Part shown: piece after piece, positions 34,806 to 44,476 of the stretch
Numbering within the stretch: position 1 is the first letter of the stretch
Layout of the letters: each line of letters starts with the position of its first letter
DNA from: Parahalioglobus pacificus
GTDB lineage: Bacteria > Pseudomonadota > Gammaproteobacteria > Pseudomonadales > Halieaceae
DNA length: 64,000 bases
Assembly (NCBI RefSeq): GCF_014652275.1
Contig: NZ_BMYM01000001.1
Span: forward strand, 372,001 to 436,000
Direction: 5' to 3'
Notes under the pieces: model-generated
The model's database searches: none
Seen by the model: the letters and a program-made list of their open reading frames with translations, nothing else
Told to the model about the DNA's origin: nothing
Position numbers and translations under genes: made by a program

Positions 34806-37007
34806 ATGTCTTTTGCTCATCATTTCTATGCCCGTACGCGGTCCAGCTCACAATGGCGTGTCGCCGGGATGTGGTACTGCTTCCGTCTGTTGCCCGGGGC
34901 GATCGTCGCCGGCTTGCTCGTGCTTTTGTTATCCGCGTCTCCCGCCAGAGCGGTAGCGCCGGATCACATGCCCTTGCAAACAGGGGGGTTGCTGCTTGAG
35001 ACGGCCGCCGGTGAGTCGCATCCCGCTGTCATGCAGTCCTCCAACTTTGACGTGTCGATCAGCGGAATGGTGGCTGTCGTCACGCTAACCCAGCATTTCG
35101 CCAACGAAAGCAGTGACTGGGTAGAGGGCGTTTACTCGTTCCCGCTGCCCGATGAGGCTGCGGTCCGCTCGATGGAGTTAATCGCGGGTGAGCGTCGGAT
35201 CGTGGGTCGCGTTCGCGAGCGGCAGCTTGCGCAGCAGCAATATCGCCAGGCTCGGGAGGAGGGGAAGCGCGCCAGTCTGGTAGAGCAGCAGCGCCCCAAC
35301 CTTTTCACCAATCGCATCTCAAACATTGCGCCCGGTGAGTCAGTATCGGTGCGTCTGGAATACGTACAGCCAGTACTGTACCGCCAGGGCGAGTTTTCAC
35401 TGCGGCTGCCAACAACGCTAACACCGCGTTACATGCCGGGTAGGGTTTTGGAAGAGGGTGCTGGCAATTCGAAGCGGGAAATTCTTTCGATTAATGATGG
35501 CAGTGGGTGGGCACAGTCGACCGATCAGGTGCCTGATGCCGCGCTGATCTCGCCGTTTCTGCATGCCAGTCAGGGCAGCGATACCTCGCCTCTGAATGCG
35601 ATGACACTTCAGGTATCGCTTGATATGGGTTTGCCTCTCGCAGACTTCACGTCGCTGTATCACGAGGTGGCTATCGCTCGGCAGCAGTTCACTTACCAAA
35701 TTAATCTCGTCGATGGCCGCGCTGAAATGGATCGTGATGTGCTGCTCTCATGGCGAGTTGCTAGTGGCTCGGAGCCGCAGGCGGCCTGGCTGTCCGAAAC
35801 GCGCAATGGCAAGCACTACGGTCTGCTTATGATTGTGCCGCCAGAAACCGCGCCGGTGCCGGTACCGCGCGAGCTTGTGTTTGTGATCGATACGTCTGGC
35901 TCAATGGCCGGTGACTCGATCCGGCAGGCAAAAAGCAGTTTGCGGCGTGCGCTGCGCAGGCTCTCGAGTGATGACCAACTTAACGTCATTGCCTTTGATT
36001 CAAGGGCTCGGCGCCTGTACCCACAGGCGATGCCCGCGAGCCAACAGCGCATCGCACAAGCACTTTCCTATGTCGACAGGTTGGAAGCTTCGGGTGGTAC
36101 GGAGATGCTGGCGGCCCTGCAAATGGCATTGTCAGATCAGTCTGAATTGCATTCGGACCGGTTGCGGCAGGTCGTTTTCGTCACCGATGGCGCAGTGGGT
36201 AATGAGCAAACGCTATTTGAGGCGATCAATCAATCTCTTGGGCAATCACGTCTGTTCACGGTGGGCATTGGCTCAGCGCCCAATAGCTGGTTCATGCGCG
36301 CTTCCGCAGAGCTCGGTAGAGGTACGCACACACATATCGGCAGTGCTGGTGAAGTCGCGGAGCGCATGGATGCGCTGTTTGATGCCATGGCGGCGCCGGT
36401 CGCTACTGACATCGATATTCAGTGGCCAGCCGAGGTTGACAGCGCACCTGCGCGTATACCGGATCTGTATCACGGAGACCCGGTGCAGGTGGTTGCCCGT
36501 TTGCCACAGCCGTTGGCGCCCGGCAGTGCTATTACCCTTCGAGGTGTTACCGGCGGCCAAGCCTGGGAACGCGCTGTCACGGTATCTGCGAGTAGAGACT
36601 CCCATGAAGGGGTGGCGAGTCTGTGGGCGAGGCGAAAAATCCGGGAACTTCTGGATGGCCGTGCCCAAGGCGCTGATCAAGCTAGCGTAAAATCGTCGGT
36701 GCTAGCGTTAGCTTTAGAGCATCAACTGCTAAGCCCCTACACCAGCTTTGTTGCTGTGGATGAAACGCCGGTACGTGAACCTGGCTCAACGCTGACATCG
36801 CGTCCCGTGCCCAACACGGCGCCACGTGGGCAAGCGCCGCAGACCTATGCCTGGCCTTCCACCGCCACGTCTGCGCCATTGAGTATTTATCTGGCTAGTG
36901 TGTTCCTGCTTTCCGCGATCCTGGTGTGGCGCCTCGCCCGGGACGAGGTAACCCCGGCGGCAGATGTCTGTGCGTCGCGATCACGTATGGCACAAACCCA
37001 TGTTTAG
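34806..37007 (+). CDS. Sortase target protein with VIT and von Willebrand A domains
   Basis: A 733-residue exported protein. Residues about 1-50 carry an N-terminal signal/membrane segment; a VIT domain spans about 60-190 (with NLFTNRISNIAPGESVSVRL); a VWA domain has an intact MIDAS DTSGSMAGDS (362-371). The C-terminus is a sortase sorting signal: WPSTA motif near 683, a hydrophobic helix and a basic RLAR stop. This is the marine sortase target family (TIGR03788 type), which is cut and anchored by the class GN sortase encoded next. GGGGAG Shine-Dalgarno. A 25-residue tail after the basic stop is unusually long because the sortase gene overlaps its end. Confidence 0.92.
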   Translation: MSFAHHFYARTRSSSQWRVAGMWYCFRLLPGAIVAGLLVLLLSASPARAVAPDHMPLQTGGLLLETAAGESHPAVMQSSNFDVSISGMVAVVTLTQHFANESSDWVEGVYSFPLPDEAAVRSMELIAGERRIVGRVRERQLAQQQYRQAREEGKRASLVEQQRPNLFTNRISNIAPGESVSVRLEYVQPVLYRQGEFSLRLPTTLTPRYMPGRVLEEGAGNSKREILSINDGSGWAQSTDQVPDAALISPFLHASQGSDTSPLNAMTLQVSLDMGLPLADFTSLYHEVAIARQQFTYQINLVDGRAEMDRDVLLSWRVASGSEPQAAWLSETRNGKHYGLLMIVPPETAPVPVPRELVFVIDTSGSMAGDSIRQAKSSLRRALRRLSSDDQLNVIAFDSRARRLYPQAMPASQQRIAQALSYVDRLEASGGTEMLAALQMALSDQSELHSDRLRQVVFVTDGAVGNEQTLFEAINQSLGQSRLFTVGIGSAPNSWFMRASAELGRGTHTHIGSAGEVAERMDALFDAMAAPVATDIDIQWPAEVDSAPARIPDLYHGDPVQVVARLPQPLAPGSAITLRGVTGGQAWERAVTVSASRDSHEGVASLWARRKIRELLDGRAQGADQASVKSSVLALALEHQLLSPYTSFVAVDETPVREPGSTLTSRPVPNTAPRGQAPQTYAWPSTATSAPLSIYLASVFLLSAILVWRLARDEVTPAADVCASRSRMAQTHV

Positions 37008-37614
37008 CGCAGTAACACGATGTGCCGCTTGTGTCTGTTTGTGCCTGGGCTTGTATCACTTGCAGTACGCATTGTTGATTGAGGCGAAGGCCGCAATGGC
37101 GCCCTTCCTGATAGAGCGGGCCTGGCAGCAAACATTGGTCTCCGGCGTAACGTCAAGGCCTTGGCCCTGGGCTGATACCTGGCCAGTAGCTCAGCTCGAA
37201 ATTCCAGCAGTCGACGTGCGATTGCCCATTCTGGCAAGCACCAGTGGTGAGGCGCTGGCATTTGCGCCAGGACTGCATGCGGGCTCAGTGCTTTGGGGAG
37301 AGCCCGGCAGCGCGGTAATCGGTGGGCACCGTGACACCCATTTCGACTTTATGGCTGATCTGGTGGTGAATGACCGGCTGCAAATACAGGACAGTCTGGG
37401 CAGACAGTTGCGCTACCGCATCGCTGAGTTGCATGTCATCGACAGCGCCCATACACCTCTGGTTACTGAGGGCAACGAGCACCAAGTGCTATTGGTGACC
37501 TGTTATCCCCTGGACGCACTCCACGCAGGAGGCTCGCTGCGCTATGTGGCGGTAGCAGAAATGGAGCCACTACAACCGACTTTTCTTGCCTCGAGACGGA
37601 GTTTCAAACTATGA
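36964..37614 (+). CDS. Class GN sortase
   Basis: A 216-residue sortase of the proteobacterial class (TIGR03784 type). One N-terminal membrane helix (about residues 15-38) anchors it. The catalytic set is visible: His122 in VIGGHRDTHF, Cys180 in LLVTCYPLDA and Arg193 in GSLRYVAVA. It should cleave the neighbouring target at the PSTA motif and join it to an unknown acceptor. ATG 36964 overlaps the target gene by 44 bases; ATG 37000 is the alternative. Only one predicted substrate is seen in the window, fitting the dedicated one-sortase, one-target scheme. Confidence 0.93.
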   Translation: MSVRRDHVWHKPMFSAVTRCAACVCLCLGLYHLQYALLIEAKAAMAPFLIERAWQQTLVSGVTSRPWPWADTWPVAQLEIPAVDVRLPILASTSGEALAFAPGLHAGSVLWGEPGSAVIGGHRDTHFDFMADLVVNDRLQIQDSLGRQLRYRIAELHVIDSAHTPLVTEGNEHQVLLVTCYPLDALHAGGSLRYVAVAEMEPLQPTFLASRRSFKL

Positions 37615-38027
37615 AACCGATTGCACTCAGACACACCGTGGCCGTGTATCAGGCCGTAGGTCCGCAACAGCTCGCCGCCCTGATTCGCACCGACTGGCGG
37701 TGCATTGAGCCGGGTTGGGGTGGCGAGCACTTTACGTATTTGAAGCAGCGCCAGCGCTACGCGGAGATGATCGCCCGGCAGTGGGAGGTGCCGCTCTACG
37801 GTGCGGGGTATGTGGTACGGCTTGTATTGCCTGAAGATGCACTGCGCCAGTATGACCTTGAGACCGTTGCCTACGAAGAGCACTTGGAGTATCGGGTACC
37901 CAGTTGCGAACTGAGGACCTTAAGCCGCGAGTTAGTGGGCGCCATTCAGCCTGTGGCAGCGTTTATGGATCGCGAGAGCTACTCCATACCCTTGGGGTCG
38001 CGGCCACTGGCGTCGCTTATTGGGTAG
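37611..38027 (+). CDS. Unknown protein co-transcribed with the sortase
   Basis: A 138-residue soluble protein whose ATGA start overlaps the sortase stop, implying translational coupling. Segments are VAVYQAVGPQQLAALI, EHFTYLKQRQRYAEMIARQW and LETVAYEEHLEYRVPSCELR. No signal or membrane helix. The order 'Tyr-rich strand, helix, Val-rich strand, EEHLEYRVP' reminds me loosely of ADP-ribosyltransferase-like or RES-like folds, but this is a weak impression, not an identification. It is not one of the standard named members of the sortase system that I know. Confidence 0.6.
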   Translation: MKPIALRHTVAVYQAVGPQQLAALIRTDWRCIEPGWGGEHFTYLKQRQRYAEMIARQWEVPLYGAGYVVRLVLPEDALRQYDLETVAYEEHLEYRVPSCELRTLSRELVGAIQPVAAFMDRESYSIPLGSRPLASLIG

Positions 38028-38074
38028 TGTGCTCATGCTCGCAACCGAGCGGGGTGGCCGTATAATGCAGCGCC

Positions 38075-39580
38075 ATGCGAACGCGACTCGTCAATCCGGT
38101 ATTTCATGTTCTGCTCATTGTGTTGGCGCTTGGCGGTTGTGCCGCCATCACACCGCAAGAGGACAGGCCGGCAGATAAGTCCATGGCGCCCGCGGCGTTT
38201 GAACGCTGGCCGGCCCTTTCCCCGATCGCCGACCGCAACGTGCTGGTGCCGCTCAACGAGGGTAAAACAGCATTGAACTGGCGCTTGCAGTTGCTCCAGT
38301 CCGCCACTCAGAGTATCGATCTTCAAACCTTCATCTGGCGCACGTATGCCACGGGCAATGCCATCCTCGCAGCGGTACTGGACGCCGCTGGCAGAGGAGT
38401 GAAAGTTCGCGTTCTGCTGGATGACAGTTTTCTGGCCCATGCAGATCCGGTGCTACACGCTGTCGCTCAGCATCCCAATATTCGCTATCGGATCTATAAC
38501 CCCGCAGCCAACCGAGCCGGTGGCACCGTGACGCGGCAGCTGGCAAACATCACTGAATTCAATCGCCTGAACCACCGGATGCATAACAAGCTGCTATTGG
38601 TGGATGGCCGAGTGGGTATCGTGGGTGGGCGTAATCAGGCCGATGAGTACTTTGGCTTGCGCCAGCAGCAGAATTTCCGCGATATGGAGGTGCTGTTACA
38701 GGGGCCCGTGATAAATGACCTGGCGCCTGCCTTCGATCTCTACTGGAACGATGAGTGGAGCATCGATATTGATGCCCTGACTGAGGGCGACCCCGGCCTG
38801 AATCTTATCAGTGAGCGCCAGGCTCTTGCCGCTGCGCCGCGCTATCCCTTGCCACCGGTGGCGAGCGTCGCGCAGTGGCGCCAGGTTTTCGAGGGCGGCT
38901 TTGCGGCGGAACTGGAGCTGATCGTCGACGATCCACAGCAAGTGGGCAGTGGTGAATGACCGGTGCAGTGGGGGGATGCCTTCATGAATCGTATCGACAG
39001 TGTGGAAGCGGACCTGCTCCTCGTATCCGCCTACTTCATTCCCACGGATGCGCTGATGGCGGCATTGGACCGGGCGGTACGCCGTGGTGTACGGGTTCGT
39101 GTGCTGACTAACTCCTTAGGCTCGAACAATCATGTGTCGGCACACGCCGCATACACTCACCATCGACGTGCGTTGTTGATGGCCGGGGTCAAGTTGTATG
39201 AACTGCGTGCCGATGCCAGTGATCGGGCGCGTTACATTTTCTCCGGCGTTGAAGACAGCATGCTGGGGCTGCAGGCGAAGTTTGCCGTGCTCGATGATTG
39301 CTGCATTGCTGTGGGTTCTTCGAATTTGGACCCGCGTTCGTTGTTGTTGAATTCTGAGTTGGGAGCTTTCGCGATCAGCGAGCCGTTGAACGCGGAGTTA
39401 CGCTACCTATTTGCAGTAGACATGGCGCCGGGTAACGCCTGGCGTGTCTCGCTGGATGACGCGCAACGAGTGATCTGGAGCGACGAAGCCGGACACCGCT
39501 ATGATGCTCCGCCGGCTTCATTTTTCCTGCGAGCCGAAAACTGGTTCTTTGGTTTGCTTCCGCTCGACGGACAGATGTAG
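38075..39580 (+). pseudogene. Phospholipase D/cardiolipin-synthase-like lipoprotein, broken
   Basis: One continuous frame of 502 codons with a single internal TGA (38957-38959). The N-terminal half has a lipoprotein signal (LIVLALGGC) and the first HKD motif HNKLLLVDG. The second half resumes in the same frame after the stop (SAYFIPTDALMAALDRAVRR) and carries the second motif, but its His is replaced by Gln: GLQAKFAVLDD before GSSNLDPRS. E. coli ClsC-type enzymes need both HKD motifs. Nonsense plus loss of a catalytic His fits decay. A TATAAT at 38061-38066 leaves almost no leader. If the halves are separate proteins, the second would start at about 38963. Confidence 0.85.
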
Positions 39581-39618
39581 GGTACAGGCGTTAACCGCAG
39601 CAATAACAAGGACTGACT

Positions 39619-40932
39619 CTGTCTCGCTATAAGCCCTCCGTTGCCGCGGCTGTTGTCATCGCCAATATGATCGGGACCGGTGTGTTCACCAGTCTGGGGT
39701 TTCAGTTGGTGGAGCTGCAGTCCGCGCCGGTCCTTCTCTTGCTGTGGCTGGTTGGCGGCATAGCCGCCCTCTGTGGTGCCTTGTGTTACGCCGAGCTGGG
39801 TGCGGCCTTGCCCCGCTCTGGCGGTGAGTACAATTTTCTTAGTGAGATCTATCACCCCGGCGCCGGCTTTGTTTCAGGCTGGATTTCTGCGACCGTTGGA
39901 TTCGCTGCCCCTACTGCACTTGCCGCACTCACCTTTGGCAGCTATCTCGGCTCGGTCATTGAAGGAGCCTCGCCAACTGTTCTCGCCACCGGGCTGATTG
40001 TTGTTCTTACTGTGGCCCACTGCACAAGTCATCGAGGCAGCGGCAGTACCCAGTGGTGGTTAACGCTATTAAAGCTGCTGTTGATCGTGGGCTTTTCTGG
40101 CGCGGCCCTGCTGTTGTCCAGCGAACGCACAGAGACGCGGTTCGTCCCTGTGACCGGCGATGGCGCACTGGTGGCCAGTGGTGCATTTGCTGTGGCGCTG
40201 ATTTACGTGAACTACGCCTATTCCGGGTGGAACGCAGCAACTTACATCAGCGGTGAACTGGAGAATGCGCAGAGCAATCTGCCGCGTGTTCTGGCCCTCA
40301 GCACGGCAGGGGTGTGCCTGGCCTATCTGCTATTGAACTACGTGTTCCTCGCGGTGGCGCCAATGGACGCTATGACAGGAAAGGTGGAGGTTGGATTTAT
40401 CGCCGCAACTTACGCCTTTGGAGAGAGTGCCGGCAGGGTGATGGGTGTACTGCTGGCCTTGCTGTTGATTTCCACCGTGTCTGCCATGATTCTCGCCGGT
40501 CCCCGCGTCCTTCATCGAATAGGTGAAGACTATCGCCTGTTCTCGCCGCTGGCGCGCAGCAACAGGCACGGAATCCCCGTCGCTGCCATTCTGTGTCAGG
40601 CGGCAGTTGCGCTGGTGTTTTTGTGGACGGCGAGCTTCGAGCGCATTCTGGTATTCGCTGGCGCCACCATGGCCCTGAACACGTTTTTTACCGTGCTGGG
40701 CTTGCTTGTTCTGCGCTGGCGCGAGCCTGACTTACTGCGCCCCTTCCGTGTAACCCTGTATCCGATTACACCCCTGGTGTATCTGGGGCTGACGGGATGG
40801 ACGCTCTGGTATGTCGTGGCTCAGCGCCCTGTGGAGGCTATGCTGGGGTTGGGCATTGTCGCCAGTGGGGTAGTGTTCTATCTCATCAGTCGACACCTCA
40901 GCAGGGAACCGAGTCAAACAGGGCGCGCATAG
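39619..40932 (+). CDS. APC-superfamily amino acid/polyamine permease
   Basis: A permease of about 437 residues with roughly 12 transmembrane helices. TM1 carries the hallmark NMIGTGVFTSLG that lines the substrate site, and the TM6 region has YSGWNAATYISGE. The first ATG (39667) falls inside TM1 and would delete half of it. The same frame is open to 39607, and a CTG at 39619 has an AAGGA Shine-Dalgarno six bases upstream; it adds LSRYKPSVAAAVVIA, completing TM1. CTG is therefore proposed as the start, with moderate confidence. Substrate unknown; the L-type (LAT) subgroup is possible. Confidence 0.88.
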   Translation: MSRYKPSVAAAVVIANMIGTGVFTSLGFQLVELQSAPVLLLLWLVGGIAALCGALCYAELGAALPRSGGEYNFLSEIYHPGAGFVSGWISATVGFAAPTALAALTFGSYLGSVIEGASPTVLATGLIVVLTVAHCTSHRGSGSTQWWLTLLKLLLIVGFSGAALLLSSERTETRFVPVTGDGALVASGAFAVALIYVNYAYSGWNAATYISGELENAQSNLPRVLALSTAGVCLAYLLLNYVFLAVAPMDAMTGKVEVGFIAATYAFGESAGRVMGVLLALLLISTVSAMILAGPRVLHRIGEDYRLFSPLARSNRHGIPVAAILCQAAVALVFLWTASFERILVFAGATMALNTFFTVLGLLVLRWREPDLLRPFRVTLYPITPLVYLGLTGWTLWYVVAQRPVEAMLGLGIVASGVVFYLISRHLSREPSQTGRA

Positions 40933-41015
40933 TCACATCGAGTGCGCTAGCGACTTTAGCTTGGCGGTGATTTTTCCCCTTCAAAACCGGCGCCCGCTCC
41001 TCTAGAATCTCGGTC

Positions 41016-41038
41016 CCGAAAAGCACGGCGCTTTTCGG
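41016..41038 (+). promoter_or_regulatory. Leader hairpin upstream of thrS
   Basis: A 9-bp stem CCGAAAAGC / GCTTTTCGG with loop ACGGC, not followed by a T run, so not a terminator. It lies in the putative 5' leader of thrS. Confidence 0.5.
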
Positions 41039-41076
41039 TTGATGTCACGCGCTGTGCGTCATAACCGGTTGTCAAC

Positions 41077-41098
41077 GCAGTGGGACCGTAACCACTGC
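41077..41098 (+). promoter_or_regulatory. Possible thrS autoregulatory hairpin (tRNA-Thr anticodon mimic)
   Basis: A 7-bp stem GCAGTGG / CCACTGC with loop GACCGTAA, which contains CGU (41087-41089). In E. coli, ThrRS represses its own mRNA by binding leader arms that mimic the tRNA-Thr anticodon arm with CGU in the loop. The resemblance is suggestive; the loop is eight, not seven, bases and the spacing to the start (about 80 bases) is longer than in E. coli. Another hairpin, GTGGCC/GGCCAC, sits at 41141-41161. Confidence 0.4.
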
Positions 41099-41179
41099 AC
41101 AGCAAAAGGTTCTGCACGTGAGTCGGCGCGCAAACACCACGTGGCCTTTGGTAGGGGCCACCACTGTGAGGAATGAACC

Positions 41180-43114
41180 ATGCCTGTTATCACTCTGCCC
41201 GACGGAAGCCAGCGCGGCTTCGACAACCCCGTTTCTGTTTATGATGTCGCTGCGGATATCGGTCCCGGCCTGGCCAAGGCCACGCTTGGCGGACGTGTAA
41301 ATGGTGAGAGGCGCGATGCCAGTGATCTCATTACCAATGACAGTAATCTGAGCATATTTACAGCGCGAGATGAGGACGGCCTCGAAATAATTCGCCATAG
41401 CTGTGCCCACCTGATTGGCCATGCTGTGAAGCAATTATGGCCCGAGGCAAAGATGGCAATTGGCCCCACGATCGACGAGGGCTTCTACTACGACATTGAT
41501 CTCGACCATCGGCTCACAGAGAGCGATCTCGAGGCACTTGAGGCGCGGATGCATGAGCTCGCAGACTCTGAATATGAGGTGGTGAAGCAATCAGTTAATT
41601 GGCAAACGGCGTACGACACCTTCGAAGCACGCGGCGAAATCTACAAGATGGAGATCTTGGAACAGGATGTTCCTCGCGATGCTACGCCCGGGCTCTACCA
41701 TCACGAAGAATACGTGGACATGTGTCGCGGCCCACATGTGCCTAATATGCGCCACTGTAAGCACTTTAAGCTGATGCGAGTCTCTGGCGCCTATTGGCGC
41801 GGCGACCAGAGTAATAAGATGCTGCAGCGGATTTATGGGACCGCTTTTGGTGACAAGAAGTCCCTGAAGAAATACCTCACGCAACTGCAAGAAGCTGAAA
41901 AGCGCGACCATCGTAAAATCGGCAAGAAACTCAATCTGTTTCATACGCAGGAAGAGGCCCCTGGTATGGTGTTCTGGCACTCGGCCGGATGGAGCATTTA
42001 CCAGACTATCGAACAGTACATGCGACGGGCGCAGTCCGAGCACGGTTATCAAGAGATCAAAACTCCGCAGCTAGTAGACCTCACCCTGTGGGAGAAGTCA
42101 GGTCATGCGGACAAGTTTGGCGATGACATGTTTATGCTGGAATCTGAAGGGCGAAATGTTGCCGTTAAGCCAATGAACTGTCCCTGCCACGTGCAGGTAT
42201 TTAATCAGGGTCTGAAGTCTTACCGGGATCTGCCCTTGCGTCTGGCAGAGTTCGGCAGCTGCCACCGTAACGAACCCTCGGGCTCACTGCATGGCATTAT
42301 GCGGGTGCGCGGGTTCGTGCAGGACGACGCCCACATTTTCTGCACCGAAGAGCAGATTCAGCCTGAAGTATCAGCATTTATCGATTTTCTGCACGCGGTG
42401 TACGCCGACTTTGGCTTCAGCGATGTGATCTATCGCCTGTCTACGCGGCCGGAAAAGCGCGTGGGCTCTGATGCCGACTGGGACCGCGCCGAAAAAGCAC
42501 TGGCTGATGCCCTGGATGCCCAAAATCTGCCCTGGGAGGAGTTGCCGGGGGAGGGTGCATTCTACGGACCAAAGATCGAGTTCTCGCTGAAGGACTGCAT
42601 TGGCCGTGTGTGGCAGTTAGGCACGGTACAGGTGGATTTCTCGATGCCCGGCCGTCTTGATGCACAGTACGTGGCCGAGGATGGCTCGCGCCAGGTACCC
42701 GTGATGTTGCACCGCGCCATCCTTGGATCGTTCGAGCGATTCATCGGAATTCTGATCGAACATTACGAAGGTGTGTTTCCTACCTGGCTGGCCCCAACCC
42801 AGGCTGTGGTGATGAATATCACTGACAAGCAGTCGGATTACGTCAAAAATGTGGAAGATGCCTTAAAAAACAAAGGCTTTCGTGTGATTTCGGACTTGAG
42901 AAACGAGAAAATCGGCTTTAAAATCCGCGAGCACACTATCCAGAAGGTCCCGTACCTCTTGGTAATCGGGGACAAGGAAGTGGAATCACAGACAGTGGCC
43001 GTGCGCGCCCGTCGTGGTGAGGACTTGGGATCCATGGATCTCGATGCTTTCAGCAAGGTACTCACAGACGATGTAGCGCGACGCGGTCGTATTGCATTGG
43101 AGAATCAGCATTAA
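41180..43114 (+). CDS. thrS: Threonyl-tRNA synthetase
   Basis: A 644-residue class II synthetase of full length. N-terminal TGS domain (about 1-62), second editing domain (about 63-225) with the metal/editing motifs [14 protein letters not shown] and [15 protein letters not shown], then the catalytic core with motif 2 [19 protein letters not shown] and motif 3 [14 protein letters not shown], and a C-terminal anticodon-binding domain. It charges tRNA-Thr and clears mischarged serine. GAGGAA Shine-Dalgarno. First gene of the translation cluster; infC overlaps its stop codon. Confidence 0.98.
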   Translation: MPVITLPDGSQRGFDNPVSVYDVAADIGPGLAKATLGGRVNGERRDASDLITNDSNLSIFTARDEDGLEIIRHSCAHLIGHAVKQLWPEAKMAIGPTIDEGFYYDIDLDHRLTESDLEALEARMHELADSEYEVVKQSVNWQTAYDTFEARGEIYKMEILEQDVPRDATPGLYHHEEYVDMCRGPHVPNMRHCKHFKLMRVSGAYWRGDQSNKMLQRIYGTAFGDKKSLKKYLTQLQEAEKRDHRKIGKKLNLFHTQEEAPGMVFWHSAGWSIYQTIEQYMRRAQSEHGYQEIKTPQLVDLTLWEKSGHADKFGDDMFMLESEGRNVAVKPMNCPCHVQVFNQGLKSYRDLPLRLAEFGSCHRNEPSGSLHGIMRVRGFVQDDAHIFCTEEQIQPEVSAFIDFLHAVYADFGFSDVIYRLSTRPEKRVGSDADWDRAEKALADALDAQNLPWEELPGEGAFYGPKIEFSLKDCIGRVWQLGTVQVDFSMPGRLDAQYVAEDGSRQVPVMLHRAILGSFERFIGILIEHYEGVFPTWLAPTQAVVMNITDKQSDYVKNVEDALKNKGFRVISDLRNEKIGFKIREHTIQKVPYLLVIGDKEVESQTVAVRARRGEDLGSMDLDAFSKVLTDDVARRGRIALENQH

Positions 43115-43643
43115 GAAAGACGGTAAGGGCGCTTCCAAAAAAGCGCTGACCAATGAACAGATCACGTCGGACCCGGTTCGACTGATTGGCGCAGGCGGTG
43201 AGCAGGTTGGCATCGTTGCGTTGAGCGAGGCTCTGGCCCAGGCCCAGGCGGCCAGCATGGACCTCGTGTTGATGGCTGATTCAGACCCCGCAGTCTGCAA
43301 GATCATGGACTACGGTAAGCACATCTTTGAGGCGAAGAAGCAAAAGTCTGCTCAGAAGAAGAAGCAGAAGCGAACTCAAATCAAAGAAATGAAGTTTCGT
43401 CCAGGGACGGAAGAAGGGGATTACCAGGTAAAACTACGCAACCTGGTACGTTTCCTAGAAAACGGCGACAAGGCCAAAGTCACGCTGCGTTATCGCGGAC
43501 GCGAAATGGCCCACCAGGAAATCGGCATGGAGCTACTCAAGCGAGTAGAAGCTGATCTGGCCGAGTTAGGTTCTGTCGAGCAATTCCCGAAAATGGAAGG
43601 CCGGCAGCTGACTATGGTTATCGCCCCCAAGAAGAAGAACTAG
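43110..43643 (+). CDS. infC: Translation initiation factor IF-3 (AUU start)
   Basis: A 177-residue IF-3. The start is ATT at 43110, with GGAG seven to eight bases upstream, giving (M)[19 protein letters not shown]. It overlaps the thrS stop (TAA 43112-43114). An earlier TTG at 43092 would add six residues with no Shine-Dalgarno. AUU is the classic infC start, used because IF-3 discriminates against it and so represses its own synthesis. N-domain and C-domain motifs such as [14 protein letters not shown] and [14 protein letters not shown] are intact. Confidence 0.97.
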   Translation: MKKDGKGASKKALTNEQITSDPVRLIGAGGEQVGIVALSEALAQAQAASMDLVLMADSDPAVCKIMDYGKHIFEAKKQKSAQKKKQKRTQIKEMKFRPGTEEGDYQVKLRNLVRFLENGDKAKVTLRYRGREMAHQEIGMELLKRVEADLAELGSVEQFPKMEGRQLTMVIAPKKKN

Positions 43644-43702
43644 CGGCCTGTGAATGCCCTGGTTTCTTTGTTTTATTTATTTGCGAATGCGGAGTAAAGA
43701 CT

Positions 43703-43897
43703 ATGCCTAAAGCAAAAATTCACAGCGGGGCTGCCAAGCGGTTCAAAAAGACCGCCGGCGGTTACAAGCGCAAGAGCGCTAACAAGAGTCATATCCTGAC
43801 TAAGATGACCACCAAGCGTAAGCGTCAGCTGCGCGGTACTTCAATGGTCGACAAGAGCGATGTCGTTCTGGTTGATCGTTTGATGCGTGCCAAGTAA
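43703..43897 (+). CDS. rpmI: 50S ribosomal protein L35
   Basis: A 64-residue basic protein with the L35 signature [20 protein letters not shown] and [14 protein letters not shown]. Second part of the infC-rpmI-rplT operon. In E. coli, rpmI and rplT are repressed by L20 binding the transcript; the 59-base spacer here may carry such a site but no clear structure was traced. Confidence 0.97.
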   Translation: MPKAKIHSGAAKRFKKTAGGYKRKSANKSHILTKMTTKRKRQLRGTSMVDKSDVVLVDRLMRAK

Positions 43898-43928
43898 CGG
43901 TTATTCGGACTAGGAAAGGAGACGACTT

Positions 43929-44288
43929 ATGCCTCGCGTAAAACGTGGTGTGGTGGCTCATCGCCGTCACAAAAAGATTCTTAAGCAGGCCAAGGGTTAC
44001 TACGGTGCCCGCAGCCGTGTATTTCGGGTAGCAAAGCAGGCTGTCACTAAAGCGGGTCAGTACGCTTACCGTGACCGCCGTCAGCGCAAGCGCCAGTTCC
44101 GTTCACTGTGGATCACGCGTATCAACGCTCAATCCCGTGCGAATGGCCTGAGCTACAGCCGCCTGATCAATGGTCTGAAGAAGGCCGAGATCGGCCTGGA
44201 CCGTCGCGTTCTGGCGGATCTGGCAGTACACGACAAGCCAGCTTTTGCAGCGATCGTGGAGCAAGCGAAGGCGGCACTGGCCGCTTAA
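43929..44288 (+). CDS. rplT: 50S ribosomal protein L20
   Basis: A 119-residue L20: [20 protein letters not shown], then [20 protein letters not shown] and [20 protein letters not shown]. It is an early 23S rRNA assembly protein and, in relatives, the operon's translational repressor. AGGAAAGGAG Shine-Dalgarno. Followed by an intrinsic terminator at 44351. Confidence 0.98.
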   Translation: MPRVKRGVVAHRRHKKILKQAKGYYGARSRVFRVAKQAVTKAGQYAYRDRRQRKRQFRSLWITRINAQSRANGLSYSRLINGLKKAEIGLDRRVLADLAVHDKPAFAAIVEQAKAALAA

Positions 44289-44350
44289 GCCCAAACCTGC
44301 CGCCAGAGCCACCTCTGGTGCTTGGCGGGATCGCTAGCTACACGTAATAC

Positions 44351-44383
44351 AAAGGGAAAGGGCCTGGCTCTTTCCCTTTTTTT
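44351..44383 (+). terminator. Rho-independent terminator of the thrS-rplT operon
   Basis: 10-bp stem AAAGGGAAAG / CTTTCCCTTT with loop GGCCTGGCT, then a T run. It separates the ribosomal operon from pheST. Confidence 0.9.
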
Positions 44384-44476
44384 GTTGGTGAGCCAGCAAA
44401 TTTGGAGAGAGCTTTAGCGACCTCTCATTGCGTATTGCAGGACTAGGCGCTTGCGGTGGGAATGCGGAAGCCCGTA

